Shown here in pieces: positions 1 to 8,691 of a stretch of DNA of 64,000 nucleotides (within the stretch, counting starts at the first letter, position 1; each line of letters starts with the position of its first letter). Location of the stretch: positions 1-64,000 of the forward strand of contig SFJH01000002.1 of assembly GCA_004555155.1 (NCBI GenBank). Direction: 5' to 3'. A program made the position numbers and the translations under genes. Source of the stretch: Clostridiales bacterium. GTDB lineage: Bacteria > Bacillota > Clostridia > Christensenellales > Aristaeellaceae. Below the pieces are notes generated by a model. It was not told the DNA's origin. It saw nothing but the letters and a program-made list of their open reading frames with translations, and searched no databases.

Positions 1-170
1 CGCTCAAAAGGTCTTCCTTTGGATACCAGAACTTCTCTCATTTCCGCAAGAGAATTTTGTTATCTTTCTCTTTTCACCCCTACATTTGACACAGAGCCTG
101 ACAACACGATCTGCAGAAGCCGCGGACAGACAGGGTCAGCATGGCAGTCAGACGTTTGCTGTACATAAAA

Positions 171-203
171 AAGACCTGAAAACCATTCGTTTTCAGGTCT
201 TTT
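171..203 (-). terminator. Intrinsic terminator of tRNA-Pro
   Basis: A 13-bp perfect stem (171-183 with 189-201) and 5-nt loop; on the minus strand it is followed by a run of T (complement of the A-run at 166-172). It lies 4 bases past the CCA end of the tRNA. Bases 1-165 hold nothing I can recognise. Confidence 0.85.
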
Positions 204-206
204 AAG

Positions 207-283
207 TGGTCTGGGTGAGAAGATTCGAACTTCCGGCCTCTTGAACCCCATTCAAGCACGCTACCAAACTGCGCCACACCCAG
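207..283 (-). tRNA. tRNA-Pro (anticodon GGG)
   Basis: The minus strand folds into a complete cloverleaf: 7-bp acceptor stem CTGGGTG/CACCCAG, D-arm GCGC..GCGT, anticodon stem CTTGA/TCAAG around the 7-base loop ATGGGGT (anticodon GGG), and T-arm GGAAG/CTTCT with loop TTCGAAT. The 3' CCA is encoded (207-209). It decodes CCC and CCU. It has its own consensus promoter and terminator, so it is a monocistronic tRNA gene. Confidence 0.95.
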
Positions 284-328
284 TTATGAACCCGCCGTGT
301 GATTGCTCATCTCCAACGGACAAGAGTT

Positions 329-357
329 ATTATACAGCAGGTTCCTTGATTTGTCAA
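329..357 (-). promoter_or_regulatory. Promoter of tRNA-Pro
   Basis: On the minus strand TTGACA (352-357), a 17-base spacer, then TATAAT (329-334), both perfect consensus. The -35 box contains the stop codon (354-356) of the upstream flippase-like gene, so the promoter is embedded in that gene's end. Confidence 0.85.
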
Positions 358-1418
358 TAGGGAAAATCACTTTTTTCTGAATTTTCTTTCGGATCCTGTC
401 GTCTCTCTTTTCTATGGATCCGAGCGGCCGCCATCATGATCAAGCCCAGCAGAATCAGCAGATAATAACTGAAAAAACGCCAGCAGACCATGGCGGCCAT
501 CAGGCCGCTGTCCGGGAAGATGCCGCGGAAGAAGATGCAGAAGCCGCTCTCCTGCGCGCCGGCTGCGCCGGGCAATGGAATGAACGCGGCCGCGATGAAC
601 AGCATCAGCTGCATGGTCAGGATCCGCTGCGCCGGCACGCCCGTCAGGCCGAACGCATGATACAGGCAGACGACCACGCCCATATACGACAGCACCTGCA
701 TGATCGACAGCGCGAAAATCACCACAGCGTCCAACGGCGTGTGCAGCAGCTGCAAAAGCGCGTCCCGGTATTCCTTCACCATTTTCTGGAAGCGCTCAAA
801 GGTCTCCTCCCGGTTTTTCACCAGGCGAAGCTTCTCCCCCAACCGGATCACGGCCCAACTCATCCTGTCCACCACGCGGGTCCTCGGAATCGTAAACAGC
901 ACCGCCATGATCAGCGCCGCGTTCACCAGATATCCCAACACCACCAGCCACCGAAACCCGATGAGCTGTTCATTGACCATGCGGGCATTGGCGAGTCCCA
1001 TCACGCCCCCCAGCAGCAGCACCGCCATCTGAAAGCCCAGGAATTTCACGCAAACACAGGCGGTGCCCAAGCTGACCGGAATCCCCAGCCGCCGCAGCCA
1101 GACCACCTGCATGGGCTGTCCGCCGCTGGACGAGGGCGTGATGGCCGAGTAGAACTGCCCCGCGCCTGTGACGCCGCCCGCACTCCGCCAGGAAACCCTG
1201 TGGCCGCGCCGCATCAGATAAAACCGGATCGTCGCGGCCCGCAGGAAGACATACAGCACGATTCCCGCGCCGGCACAGCAGAGCCAGCGGGGATCCATCG
1301 ATCTCAATGCCTCAAAAATCTGCCCCATCTCATTGGTGCAATTCAGCACGACGACGATTACCGCCGTCATCAGCGCAATATAGATCACGCCGGAGTATTT
1401 TTTCAAAATCTCTCGCAT
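354..1418 (-). CDS. Lysylphosphatidylglycerol synthase TM-region/UPF0104 family membrane protein
   Basis: This 354-residue integral membrane protein has many hydrophobic segments and fits the flippase-like family related to the transmembrane half of MprF (UPF0104). Family hallmarks visible are the SAITPSSSGGQPMQ segment and the FIPLPGAAGAQE segment near the C terminus. It lacks the cytoplasmic aminoacyl-transferase domain of full MprF, so it probably moves or exposes a lipid rather than making lysyl-PG; the substrate is unknown. A longer frame to 1496 exists, but the ATG at 1418 has AAGGA just upstream and sits 13 bases after the GH25 gene stop. The two genes form one minus-strand operon. Confidence 0.85.
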   Translation of the reverse strand: MREILKKYSGVIYIALMTAVIVVVLNCTNEMGQIFEALRSMDPRWLCCAGAGIVLYVFLRAATIRFYLMRRGHRVSWRSAGGVTGAGQFYSAITPSSSGGQPMQVVWLRRLGIPVSLGTACVCVKFLGFQMAVLLLGGVMGLANARMVNEQLIGFRWLVVLGYLVNAALIMAVLFTIPRTRVVDRMSWAVIRLGEKLRLVKNREETFERFQKMVKEYRDALLQLLHTPLDAVVIFALSIMQVLSYMGVVVCLYHAFGLTGVPAQRILTMQLMLFIAAAFIPLPGAAGAQESGFCIFFRGIFPDSGLMAAMVCWRFFSYYLLILLGLIMMAAARIHRKERRQDPKENSEKSDFPY

Positions 1419-1431
1419 TTCAGCTTCCTTT

Positions 1432-2160
1432 TCATTTACTTCTGACGATTGTCTCCGGATATCCGGAAAACGCCTCTTCTGTTCCATGGAATACATTCAC
1501 ATCAATGCACTCCTCTTCCCCGCTGTAGCCCTCCAGCCGTTCCCAATCCGAAACCTGCCAGAACGTCCAGTCCCGATCCAGCCGAGGCGTAAAATAGACG
1601 CTCCGAATCCATAGATCGCAGTCCTCAAAGGCGTCCCGGATATAGAGCCGATAGGCCCGCAGCGTGCAATAGATCACAGGCTTCACGCCATAGGCCTGCT
1701 CCAGCGCGTCGACCATGACGCGAAGCTCGGGAATGACCTGCTCGCGCGCGGCCGGATGCGCCGCCTTGTCTGCGTAAAACTCCACATCAATCGCCGGAGG
1801 CAGCATTCCCTCCTGCGCAGGAACGCAGGCAATGAAGTGCATCGCCTGGTCGATTCCCGGGCTGTCGTAGCTGAAGAAATGATAAAACCCCGCCCGGATC
1901 GGCGCATTCCGAACCTTCTGCAGGTTCTGCGCCAGGCATTCATCGATATGGGAGCTGCCCTCAGTCGCTTTGATGTAGGCAAACTGCATGCCCTGCTCCG
2001 CCAGCTGATTGAAATCGACCTCGCCCTGGTAGTGCGAGACGTCCACGCCGCGCACAGGATATCCTGCCGCCGAGCGGTTTTTCATCCCGGTCAGTCCCCA
2101 TCCGGCCGCCGCCAGCGCCGCCGCAGCCAGAAGGAGCGCCGCCGCCCATCGCTTCCGCAT
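1432..2160 (-). CDS. Glycoside hydrolase family 25 muramidase (lysozyme), membrane-anchored or secreted
   Basis: A 242-residue protein with an N-terminal hydrophobic signal/anchor (about residues 5-25) followed by one GH25 domain. The first beta strand GVDVSHYQG carries Asp40, and AIDVEFY carries the Asp125/Glu127 pair expected for the catalytic acids. GH25 enzymes cut the MurNAc-GlcNAc bond of peptidoglycan. There are no wall-binding repeats, so it is a minimal enzyme, perhaps for cell-wall turnover or sporulation. The start at 2160 is chosen for the GGAGGAAAG site before it; a start at 2181 lacks one. It leads an operon with the flippase-like gene. Confidence 0.9.
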   Translation of the reverse strand: MRKRWAAALLLAAAALAAAGWGLTGMKNRSAAGYPVRGVDVSHYQGEVDFNQLAEQGMQFAYIKATEGSSHIDECLAQNLQKVRNAPIRAGFYHFFSYDSPGIDQAMHFIACVPAQEGMLPPAIDVEFYADKAAHPAAREQVIPELRVMVDALEQAYGVKPVIYCTLRAYRLYIRDAFEDCDLWIRSVYFTPRLDRDWTFWQVSDWERLEGYSGEEECIDVNVFHGTEEAFSGYPETIVRSK

Positions 2161-2186
2161 GTGCTTTCCTCCTTCGGACACTCTAA

Positions 2187-2215
2187 ATTATAACATATCC
2201 AGCCGCGCCGGACAA
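2187..2215 (-). promoter_or_regulatory. Promoter of the GH25/flippase operon
   Basis: Minus-strand TTGTCC (2210-2215), 17-base spacer, TATAAT (2187-2192). It is divergent from the pyruvate kinase promoter, whose TATAAT lies at 2270-2275 on the plus strand with no convincing -35 box. Confidence 0.6.
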
Positions 2216-2319
2216 CATATTTATATCCTTTCTTAATGCCACAAAGATGAATAGTTTACGCGCACACGGTATAATAGTATCCGGTATATCGAAGTCTTAT
2301 CAGAGGAGTTGCAGAGAAA

Positions 2320-3735
2320 ATGAGAAAGACCAAGATTGTTTGCACCATTGGCCCAGCGAGTCAGAATGAGGAGACGCTGACAAAAATGTGCCTGGCGGGC
2401 ATGAACGTCGCCCGCGTGAATTTCTCCCACGGAACGCACGAGGAGCATCACGACAAAATCGAACTGATCAAGCGCGTTCGTGAAAAGCTGAACCTCCCCA
2501 TCGCCATCATGCTGGACACCAAGGGGCCTGAATACCGCATCCGCACCTTCAAAGACGGCAAAATCATGCTTCAGGAGGGCGCGCGCTTTACCCTGACCAC
2601 CGATGACGTGGAGGGCGACGAGACCCGCGTCTCGGTCAACTACGAGGGCCTCGCCGGCGATCTGAACCCCGGCGACCGCGTGCTGCTTTGCAACGGCCTG
2701 CTGGCGCTCCGCGTGGACGACATCGACGGCCATGATATCCACTGCACCGTCACCATTGGCGGCGAGCTGTCCGACCGCAAGAGCATGAGCTTCCCCAACA
2801 AGGTGCTCAGCATGACCTATCTCAGCGAGCAGGACAAAAAGGATCTGCTCTTCGGCATCGAGCACGACGTCGACTACGTCGCCTGCTCCTTCGTCTCCGT
2901 GCGCCAGGATCTGATTGACGTGCGCCGCTTTCTCGACGCCCACGGCGGCAGCCACATCAGCCTGATCGCCAAGATCGAAAACCAGCCCGGCATCGACAAC
3001 ATCGACGAAATCTGCCAGGAATGCGAGGGCATCATGATCGGCCGCGGCGACATGGGCGTGGAAATCCCCTACGAAGAGCTGCCCGCCGTGCAGAAAAAGC
3101 TGATCACCCGCTGCCGTCTGATCGGCAAGCGCGTCATCACCGCCACCGAAATGCTGGAATCCATGATCCACAACGCCCGTCCCACCCGCGCGGAGGTTTC
3201 CGACGTGGCCAACGCCGTCTATGACGGCAGCAGCGCCATCATGCTCTCCGGCGAGACCGCCGCGGGCAAATACCCCGTCGAGGCCGTGACCGCCATGGCC
3301 AAGATTGCGGAAAACACCGAAAAAAATATCAACTATAAAAAGCGGTTCCTCAACACGGAATTCGTCACCCACAGCACCGTCGACGCCATCTCCCACGCCA
3401 CCTGCGGCATGGCGATCGATATCGGCGCGAAGGCCATCGTGGTCTGCTCGCTGTCCGGCATGACGGCGCGGATGATCTCCCGCTTCCGCTCTCCGGTGGA
3501 CATTCTGGGCGTCACCACCAACGAGCGCACGCTGCGCAAGCTGGCGATGTCCTGGGGCGTGCTGCCCGCCATGAGCCAGGAGTTCACCTCCACCGATGTG
3601 CTGTTCTATTGCGCCACCCAGCTGGCCAAGGAAAAGCTCGGCCTGCAGCCCGGCGACAAGATCGTCATCACCGGCGGCATCCCCAACGGCCACTCCGGCA
3701 ACACCAACCTGATCAAGGTCGAGGTCATCCAGTAA
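2320..3735 (+). CDS. pyk: Pyruvate kinase
   Basis: This 471-residue cytosolic enzyme converts phosphoenolpyruvate and ADP to pyruvate and ATP, the last step of glycolysis. It has the N-terminal signature (RKTKIVCTIGPAS), the MLDTKGPE strand, SLIAKIENQPG with the catalytic lysine, GRGDMGVEIP for metal/phosphate binding, and a C-terminal alpha/beta regulatory domain. Length matches E. coli PykF-type enzymes; the extra C-terminal PEP-utilizer domain of bacillar enzymes is absent. An AGAGGAGTTG site precedes the ATG. It is monocistronic, ending in a strong shared terminator. Confidence 0.97.
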   Translation: MRKTKIVCTIGPASQNEETLTKMCLAGMNVARVNFSHGTHEEHHDKIELIKRVREKLNLPIAIMLDTKGPEYRIRTFKDGKIMLQEGARFTLTTDDVEGDETRVSVNYEGLAGDLNPGDRVLLCNGLLALRVDDIDGHDIHCTVTIGGELSDRKSMSFPNKVLSMTYLSEQDKKDLLFGIEHDVDYVACSFVSVRQDLIDVRRFLDAHGGSHISLIAKIENQPGIDNIDEICQECEGIMIGRGDMGVEIPYEELPAVQKKLITRCRLIGKRVITATEMLESMIHNARPTRAEVSDVANAVYDGSSAIMLSGETAAGKYPVEAVTAMAKIAENTEKNINYKKRFLNTEFVTHSTVDAISHATCGMAIDIGAKAIVVCSLSGMTARMISRFRSPVDILGVTTNERTLRKLAMSWGVLPAMSQEFTSTDVLFYCATQLAKEKLGLQPGDKIVITGGIPNGHSGNTNLIKVEVIQ

Positions 3736-3744
3736 GCGCCGCAC

Positions 3745-3789
3745 AGCGCCTCCGATGCAAACACCGCATCGGAGGCGCTATTTGTTTTA
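3745..3789. terminator. Bidirectional terminator between pyk and feoB
   Basis: A 14-bp perfect stem (3745-3758 with 3766-3779) followed by TATTTGTTTT on the plus strand. It stops pyk; feoB, arriving on the opposite strand, ends at 3787 just beside it. Confidence 0.8.
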
Positions 3790-5919
3790 TCCAATCAGCC
3801 GCGCAGCGCCCGCGACCAGCATGCAGAGCGCCATGCCGATGGCCGTGGGCAGCGCCGCCGCCAACGCCGTCCACTTCCAGCTGCCCGTCTCCCTGCGGAT
3901 GGTGGCCAGCGTCGTCGAGCAGGGCCAGTGAAACAGTGAGAACAGCATCGTGCACAGCGCCGTCAGCCAGGTCCATCCGTTCTCCAGCAGGATACGCTTC
4001 ATTTCCGCCGTGCTTCCCGGCTCCATCAGCGTTCCCTGGGCCAGATAGGCCATCAGCGCGATGGGCATGACGATCTCGTTGGCCGGAAGCCCGAGAATGA
4101 ACGCCGTCAGAATCACGCCGTCCAGTCCCATCAGCCGCGCAAAGGGATCCAGCGCCGCCGCACAATGAATCAGCAGGCTGCGGCCGCCCAGCGTCACATT
4201 GGCCATCAGCCAGATGACCAGTCCCGCCGGTGCGGCCACCGCTGCCGCGCGCCCGAGCACGAACAGCGTCCGGTCGAACACCGATCGCACCAGCACCTTG
4301 CCGATCTGCGGTCTTCGGTAGGGAGGAAGCTCCAATGTAAACGACGACGGCGCGCCCCGGAGCACGGTCTTCGACAGCAGCCTCGACGCCGCGAACGTCA
4401 TTCCCACGCTCAGCAGAATCGCCATCGTCAGCATCAGCGCAGCCCAGACCGAATCCATCCATCCGCCTGCAGAGATCGCAAAGAACATCGTGATGAGCGC
4501 AATCAGCGTAGGAAAGCGGCCGTTGCAGGGCACGAAGCTGTTGGTGAGAATCGCGATCAGCCGCTCCCGGGGCGAGTCGATGATCCTGCACCCCACCACG
4601 CCCGCCGCATTGCAGCCAAAGCCCATGCACATCGTCAGCGCCTGTTTGCCGCAGGCGCAGCACTTTCGGAACGGGCAGTCCAGATTATAGGCAATCCGCG
4701 GCAAAAAGCCTGCGTCCTCCAGCAATGTAAACAGTGGAAAGAAGATCGCCATCGGCGGCAGCATCACCGCCACCACCCATGCCAGCACCCGGTATGCGCC
4801 CAGCACCAGCGCCCCGTGCAGCCATTCCGGCGCATGGAGCCATTCAAACAGCTCCGTCAGCCGATCCTGCAGCGCAAACAGACCTCTGGAGAGCGCCTCG
4901 GAGGGACCGTTCGCTCCCGCGATGGTCAGCCAGAAGACGAACGCCAGCATCGCCAGCATCACAGGATAGGCTGTATGCTGGCCGGTCAGCATGCGGTCGA
5001 TGCGCCGGTCGCGCGGGCTATATCCCTCCGCCCCACCGCCGACCACGCCCCGACAGATGCGCTCTGCCGCCCGCACGACGCCGGAGACCACCGCATCCTT
5101 CCAGGCGTCTTTGTCCAATCCGCTCTCCGACCGGGCCGCCTGCACCTCCGCCGCAAGCTGTTCGTCCTCCAGAGGGTTCGCCCCCAGATACAACGTCAGC
5201 TCCCGAAGCAGCGATTCATCGGGATCCAGCAGCTTCAGGCACAGCCAGCGCGGCGGCAGCCGACCGGCGGCGCAACGCTCCGCCGCTGGCAAGATCCGCG
5301 CAACCGCCCGTTCAACGCAATCCGGATAGCGGATCTCCATCGGCGCGCGCGGAGGCGCCTCCATCATCGCATCCAGAGCATCCAGAACCGCCCGCAGCGT
5401 GCGCTTCTTCCGGGCGACCGTCGGAATCACGGGAACGCCCAACCGCCGCGAAAGCCCCTCGAAATCAATCCGAATGCCGCGCTTCTGCGCCTCGTCCACC
5501 AGGTTGACACACACCAGCGCCCGTCCGCAGACCTCCAGCGTCTGCAGCACCAGATTCAGATTGCGCTCCAGGCAGGTGGCGTCGCAGACGATCACCGTCG
5601 CGTCCGGCTCGCCGAAGCAGATGAAATTGCGCGCCACTTCCTCCTCCGCGGAGTGGGCCATCAGAGAATAGGTGCCCGGAATATCCACCAGCACATAGCC
5701 GTGCGCCGCAGATTCGCAATAGCCCTGCGCGTTCGCCACCGTCTTTCCGGGCCAGTTGCCCGTGTGCTGATTCATACCCGTCAGCGCGTTGAACAGGGTG
5801 CTCTTGCCCACGTTCGGATTGCCCGCGATGGCCACCACCCGGTCCTCCGGCGATCGTTTGCGGATCTCCAGCCCGGAATCCACGCTGTTTTTTCCCATGG
5901 AATCCACCGTCAGTCCCAT
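3787..5919 (-). CDS. feoB: Ferrous iron transport protein B
   Basis: FeoB imports Fe2+ under anaerobic conditions. The 710-residue protein has an N-terminal G domain with G1 GNPNVGKST (about residues 33-41), G3 region VDIPGTYS, and a second part with many membrane segments including the conserved Cys-rich stretch PFRKCCACGKQALTMCMGFG and the Gate motifs. The start at 5919 has GGGAGGGAG upstream and overlaps the feoA stop by about 10 bases, so the two are translationally coupled. Both genes are transcribed leftwards, toward the pyk terminator. Confidence 0.96.
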   Translation of the reverse strand: MGLTVDSMGKNSVDSGLEIRKRSPEDRVVAIAGNPNVGKSTLFNALTGMNQHTGNWPGKTVANAQGYCESAAHGYVLVDIPGTYSLMAHSAEEEVARNFICFGEPDATVIVCDATCLERNLNLVLQTLEVCGRALVCVNLVDEAQKRGIRIDFEGLSRRLGVPVIPTVARKKRTLRAVLDALDAMMEAPPRAPMEIRYPDCVERAVARILPAAERCAAGRLPPRWLCLKLLDPDESLLRELTLYLGANPLEDEQLAAEVQAARSESGLDKDAWKDAVVSGVVRAAERICRGVVGGGAEGYSPRDRRIDRMLTGQHTAYPVMLAMLAFVFWLTIAGANGPSEALSRGLFALQDRLTELFEWLHAPEWLHGALVLGAYRVLAWVVAVMLPPMAIFFPLFTLLEDAGFLPRIAYNLDCPFRKCCACGKQALTMCMGFGCNAAGVVGCRIIDSPRERLIAILTNSFVPCNGRFPTLIALITMFFAISAGGWMDSVWAALMLTMAILLSVGMTFAASRLLSKTVLRGAPSSFTLELPPYRRPQIGKVLVRSVFDRTLFVLGRAAAVAAPAGLVIWLMANVTLGGRSLLIHCAAALDPFARLMGLDGVILTAFILGLPANEIVMPIALMAYLAQGTLMEPGSTAEMKRILLENGWTWLTALCTMLFSLFHWPCSTTLATIRRETGSWKWTALAAALPTAIGMALCMLVAGAARLIG

Positions 5920-6155
5920 ACCGCTCCCTCCCGTCCGTCAATCACCACGCCGCATCCGTCCTCTCCGCGGATGGCGATCACCGCTCCGCGTATCAAATAG
6001 GCCGCAGGATCTCCGGCGGGACTTCTGCCCACACACTCGATCCTCGTTCCCTCAATCATTCCGATATCCAGCAGCCTGCGCCGCATGGAGCCGGTGTTCA
6101 GCAGTCGGCGGATCACGCCCTGCTGTCCCGGCAGCAAATCCCGAATCGTCTTCAT
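5910..6155 (-). CDS. feoA: Ferrous iron transport protein A (FeoA, SH3-like)
   Basis: An 81-residue basic SH3-like protein typical of FeoA, with the family pattern of an N-terminal LLPGQQG segment, MRRRLLDIGMIEGTRI in the middle, and a C-terminal strand pair. It is thought to assist FeoB at the cytoplasmic face. It overlaps the start of feoB. It is the only FeoA domain in the cluster. Confidence 0.92.
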   Translation of the reverse strand: MKTIRDLLPGQQGVIRRLLNTGSMRRRLLDIGMIEGTRIECVGRSPAGDPAAYLIRGAVIAIRGEDGCGVVIDGREGAVWD

Positions 6156-6214
6156 GCTGATCCTTCCCCGAGCGTTCTATGGATCATCATACGCCGCAGG
6201 CCCAAAAGCGTGAC

Positions 6215-6395
6215 GAGGGAGCCGACGCTTTCAGCGTCGGCTCCCTCAGACCACTGACAAAGCCCGCAAACGCAAAAATGCCTGCTGAAATCATGAAATC
6301 AGTCGGCATTTTTGCTTACGGCGTCAGCTGCGGCTGCAAATTGCGTTGACTTTGTCAACGATTTGAGGGAGCTGACGCTTTCAGCGTCGGCTCCC
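6215..6395. repeat. Nested inverted-repeat block (two copies of a 14-bp-stem hairpin flanking a symmetric core)
   Basis: Copy one (6215-6247) is a perfect 14-bp stem with loop TTTCA; copy two (6365-6395) is the same sequence with one C-to-T change that keeps a G-T pair. Between them lie an 8-bp inverted pair TGACAAAG (6255-6262) and CTTTGTCA (6350-6357), and an 11-bp inverted pair GCAAAAATGCC (6272-6282) and GGCATTTTTGC (6305-6315). The innermost hairpin has T-runs on both strands and could terminate the CorC-type gene. The layout resembles a small non-coding mobile or REP-type element. Confidence 0.7.
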
Positions 6396-6410
6396 CCGGA
6401 TCGTCTGTCG

Positions 6411-7658
6411 TTATTCTTCTGTCTCCGGCTTTTCCCGTGGCTCCACCAGAATCTGCGTCACCCGCCGCTTGTCGACCTGTTCAACGGTCACATGGAGGTG
6501 TTCGCAGTCGAAGGTATCGCCGGGCTGCGGGAAGGTGCCCATTTCCTCCAGCACCCAGCCGTTCACGGTCACGGACTCATATTCTTTCTTCAGGCCGAAG
6601 ATGTCCAGCAGATCGTCCAGATTGGCGCCGCACTGCACGCGGCAGCTGCCGTCGGGCAATCTCTTGAACTCCTCGACGATCTCGTCGTGCTCATCCCAGA
6701 TCTCGCCCACCAGCTCCTCCAGGATATCCTCCAGCGTCACGATGCCGGTCACGCCGCCGTATTCATCCATCACCACCGCCATGTGTCCCTTCTGGCGCTG
6801 CAGCAGCTTCAGCAGCACGCTCAGGCGGGTCGTGGGCATCACGCAGATGGGCGTGGTCATCATCTCGCGCACGCCGGTTCGGCCGCGGCTGCGGTAGAAG
6901 TCCTTCTCGTGAAGAATTCCGATGATATCATCCACGTTTTCTTCATAGACCGGCAGGCGCGAAAAGCCGCTCTCCGCAAACTGCGCGGCGATTTCCGCCT
7001 CCGTCGCCTCCACGTCCACCGCAACGATATCCACGCGGGGCGTGAGAATATCCTCGACGCACAGATCCGTGAATTCAATCGCCGACCGGATCAGCTCGCT
7101 CTCATGCTCGTCGATCTCGCCGTCGCTCTCGGCCTCCTCCACCATGGTGATCAATTCCTCTTCTGTCACGCCGTGCTCCGCGTCGTCCTTGATCATCCGG
7201 CCGATCAGGCTCTGCCAGCAGCCCATCAGGAAATTCAGCGGGCGCAGCAGCTTCACAATAAAGCTCAGCACCGGATAGAACGCGAAGGCGATCTTCTCGT
7301 TCCTCACGCGCGCGATGCTCTTCGGCGCCACCTCGCCCAGCAGCAGGACGGACACCGTCATCACAACCGTCGAAACCGTCACGCCGGAGCTGCCCAGCAG
7401 CTGCACGAACAGCACCGTCGCCAGCGAGGTCGACAGAATATTCACAATGTTATTTCCGATCAGGATACTGGAGATCAGGCGATCATAGTCCTCGGAAAGC
7501 GCCAGAACCTTCTCGGCCCGCTTGTTCCCGGAGTTGGCGAGGTTCTTCAGCCGAACCCGGTTCAGGCAGGTATAGGCGGTTTCCGCAGCAGAAAAAAAGG
7601 CGGAACAGCAGACAAGTGCGATCAGAATTGCAAACGTTAATGTAGCGTTGCCGTCCAT
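6411..7658 (-). CDS. CNNM/CorC-type membrane protein (DUF21, CBS pair, CorC_HlyC)
   Basis: A 415-residue hemolysin-C/CorC family protein. N-terminal DUF21 region (about residues 5-190) has membrane segments and the FFSAAETAY motif; then a CBS pair (about 205-330, with DILTPRVD and [20 protein letters not shown]); then a C-terminal CorC_HlyC domain (about 340-410). Family members affect magnesium (and cobalt) efflux or tolerance; the adenosine-binding CBS pair is regulatory. It is monocistronic. A minus-strand TATAAT at 7737-7742 may be its -10 box. Confidence 0.9.
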   Translation of the reverse strand: MDGNATLTFAILIALVCCSAFFSAAETAYTCLNRVRLKNLANSGNKRAEKVLALSEDYDRLISSILIGNNIVNILSTSLATVLFVQLLGSSGVTVSTVVMTVSVLLLGEVAPKSIARVRNEKIAFAFYPVLSFIVKLLRPLNFLMGCWQSLIGRMIKDDAEHGVTEEELITMVEEAESDGEIDEHESELIRSAIEFTDLCVEDILTPRVDIVAVDVEATEAEIAAQFAESGFSRLPVYEENVDDIIGILHEKDFYRSRGRTGVREMMTTPICVMPTTRLSVLLKLLQRQKGHMAVVMDEYGGVTGIVTLEDILEELVGEIWDEHDEIVEEFKRLPDGSCRVQCGANLDDLLDIFGLKKEYESVTVNGWVLEEMGTFPQPGDTFDCEHLHVTVEQVDKRRVTQILVEPREKPETEE

Positions 7659-7810
7659 GACGGACCTTCACTCTCCTTTGGGTCGATCAAACAGTTGGGC
7701 GTCTCATCCTGCGCAGAGCGGCAGGATATTGATAGAATTATACTCCATTTTTGTTAAAAAATGATGTCCAGAGCATTACATTTATTCTGATGGCGTCGTC
7801 GACGGATCCA

Positions 7811-8674
7811 TCAGGCTTCCGTTCTGCGAAAGCGGCTGCGAATCCGCTCCATGGCGCTCTGCTGCGCCGCCTCCGTGACGCCGGCTCCCGCCAGCAGCGC
7901 TGATTCCTCGAGCATGCCCTTCACGTGGTACACCCTGTATGCGCCCGCATCGCTGCCGGACGCGACAATCCCGCCCTGCGCAGCGCAGTCGCGCACATTG
8001 CGCATCTGCAGCTCCAGCAGCGGCCGAAGCACCTCGTCCGGATATCGCCCGCAGCCGATCAGGTTTGCAATGGTTACCAGCGTCGGCGTCCACACCGCTC
8101 CGCTTTCCGCCAGCTGGGAAACGCACTCCGCATCCATGTACGCGCCGTGCTCGACGCTGTCCACGCCGCCGTCCAGCGCATCTCGAATGGTCTGCGCGCC
8201 GTTGGCATGCGCCATCACCGCCATGCCGCTGTCGTGGGCATAGGCAATCATATCCGCAATCTCCTGCCGATCCAGGGGCGTGCTGGTGATCACGCCGAAA
8301 TGATCGAAATCCATCAGCCCGGAAATCATGATCTTCACGAAATCGCCGCCGCCGCGCGCCACCTCGTCCACCAGCGCCCGGTATTCCGCGAAATCCGAGA
8401 ACGTGCGCCCGATAAAGCCGCCGTACCTGCCTTTGCGGCAGATCGGAAACAGCGGCGTGCGATATTCCATTCCGTATTCCGGCGCAAGCTGCGCCGCCCG
8501 CTTCGCTGCGCCCAGCGCATCGCCGCCATCCCGCAGATACGTCGCGCCGGCGTCGGCATAGCTCTGCAGGGTCGCGCGAATCCAGCCGTCCTGAACGCGC
8601 TCCCGGTGCGCACCCATGGCCTTCCTGTAATCAATTCCATCCAGCACCATGTGAATATGGCAATCGCCGGGCAT
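7811..8674 (-). CDS. Amidohydrolase-superfamily metal-dependent hydrolase, short form
   Basis: A 287-residue TIM-barrel hydrolase. Metal-site residues can be followed: H6 and H8 in DCHIHMV, K114 in DFVKIMISG (the likely bridging carbamylated lysine), H156 in VMAHANG, H176 in VEHGAY, and D242 in SGSDAGAY. This order fits the imidazolonepropionase/prolidase-like branch. The HxH motif lies at the very N terminus, so the usual beta-sandwich that precedes and follows the barrel is missing. Substrate unknown. A GGAAGG site precedes the ATG, 18 bases after the lipid-kinase stop, so the two form an operon. Confidence 0.8.
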   Translation of the reverse strand: MPGDCHIHMVLDGIDYRKAMGAHRERVQDGWIRATLQSYADAGATYLRDGGDALGAAKRAAQLAPEYGMEYRTPLFPICRKGRYGGFIGRTFSDFAEYRALVDEVARGGGDFVKIMISGLMDFDHFGVITSTPLDRQEIADMIAYAHDSGMAVMAHANGAQTIRDALDGGVDSVEHGAYMDAECVSQLAESGAVWTPTLVTIANLIGCGRYPDEVLRPLLELQMRNVRDCAAQGGIVASGSDAGAYRVYHVKGMLEESALLAGAGVTEAAQQSAMERIRSRFRRTEA

Positions 8675-8691
8675 AGGCTCGCTTCCTTCCC

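Noticed and set aside
2233..3744. 503-residue open frame antisense to pyruvate kinase
   Set aside because: It is the shadow of a GC-rich gene: low-complexity His/Gly/Ala/Asp composition, no motif, and the opposite strand encodes a clear Pyk.
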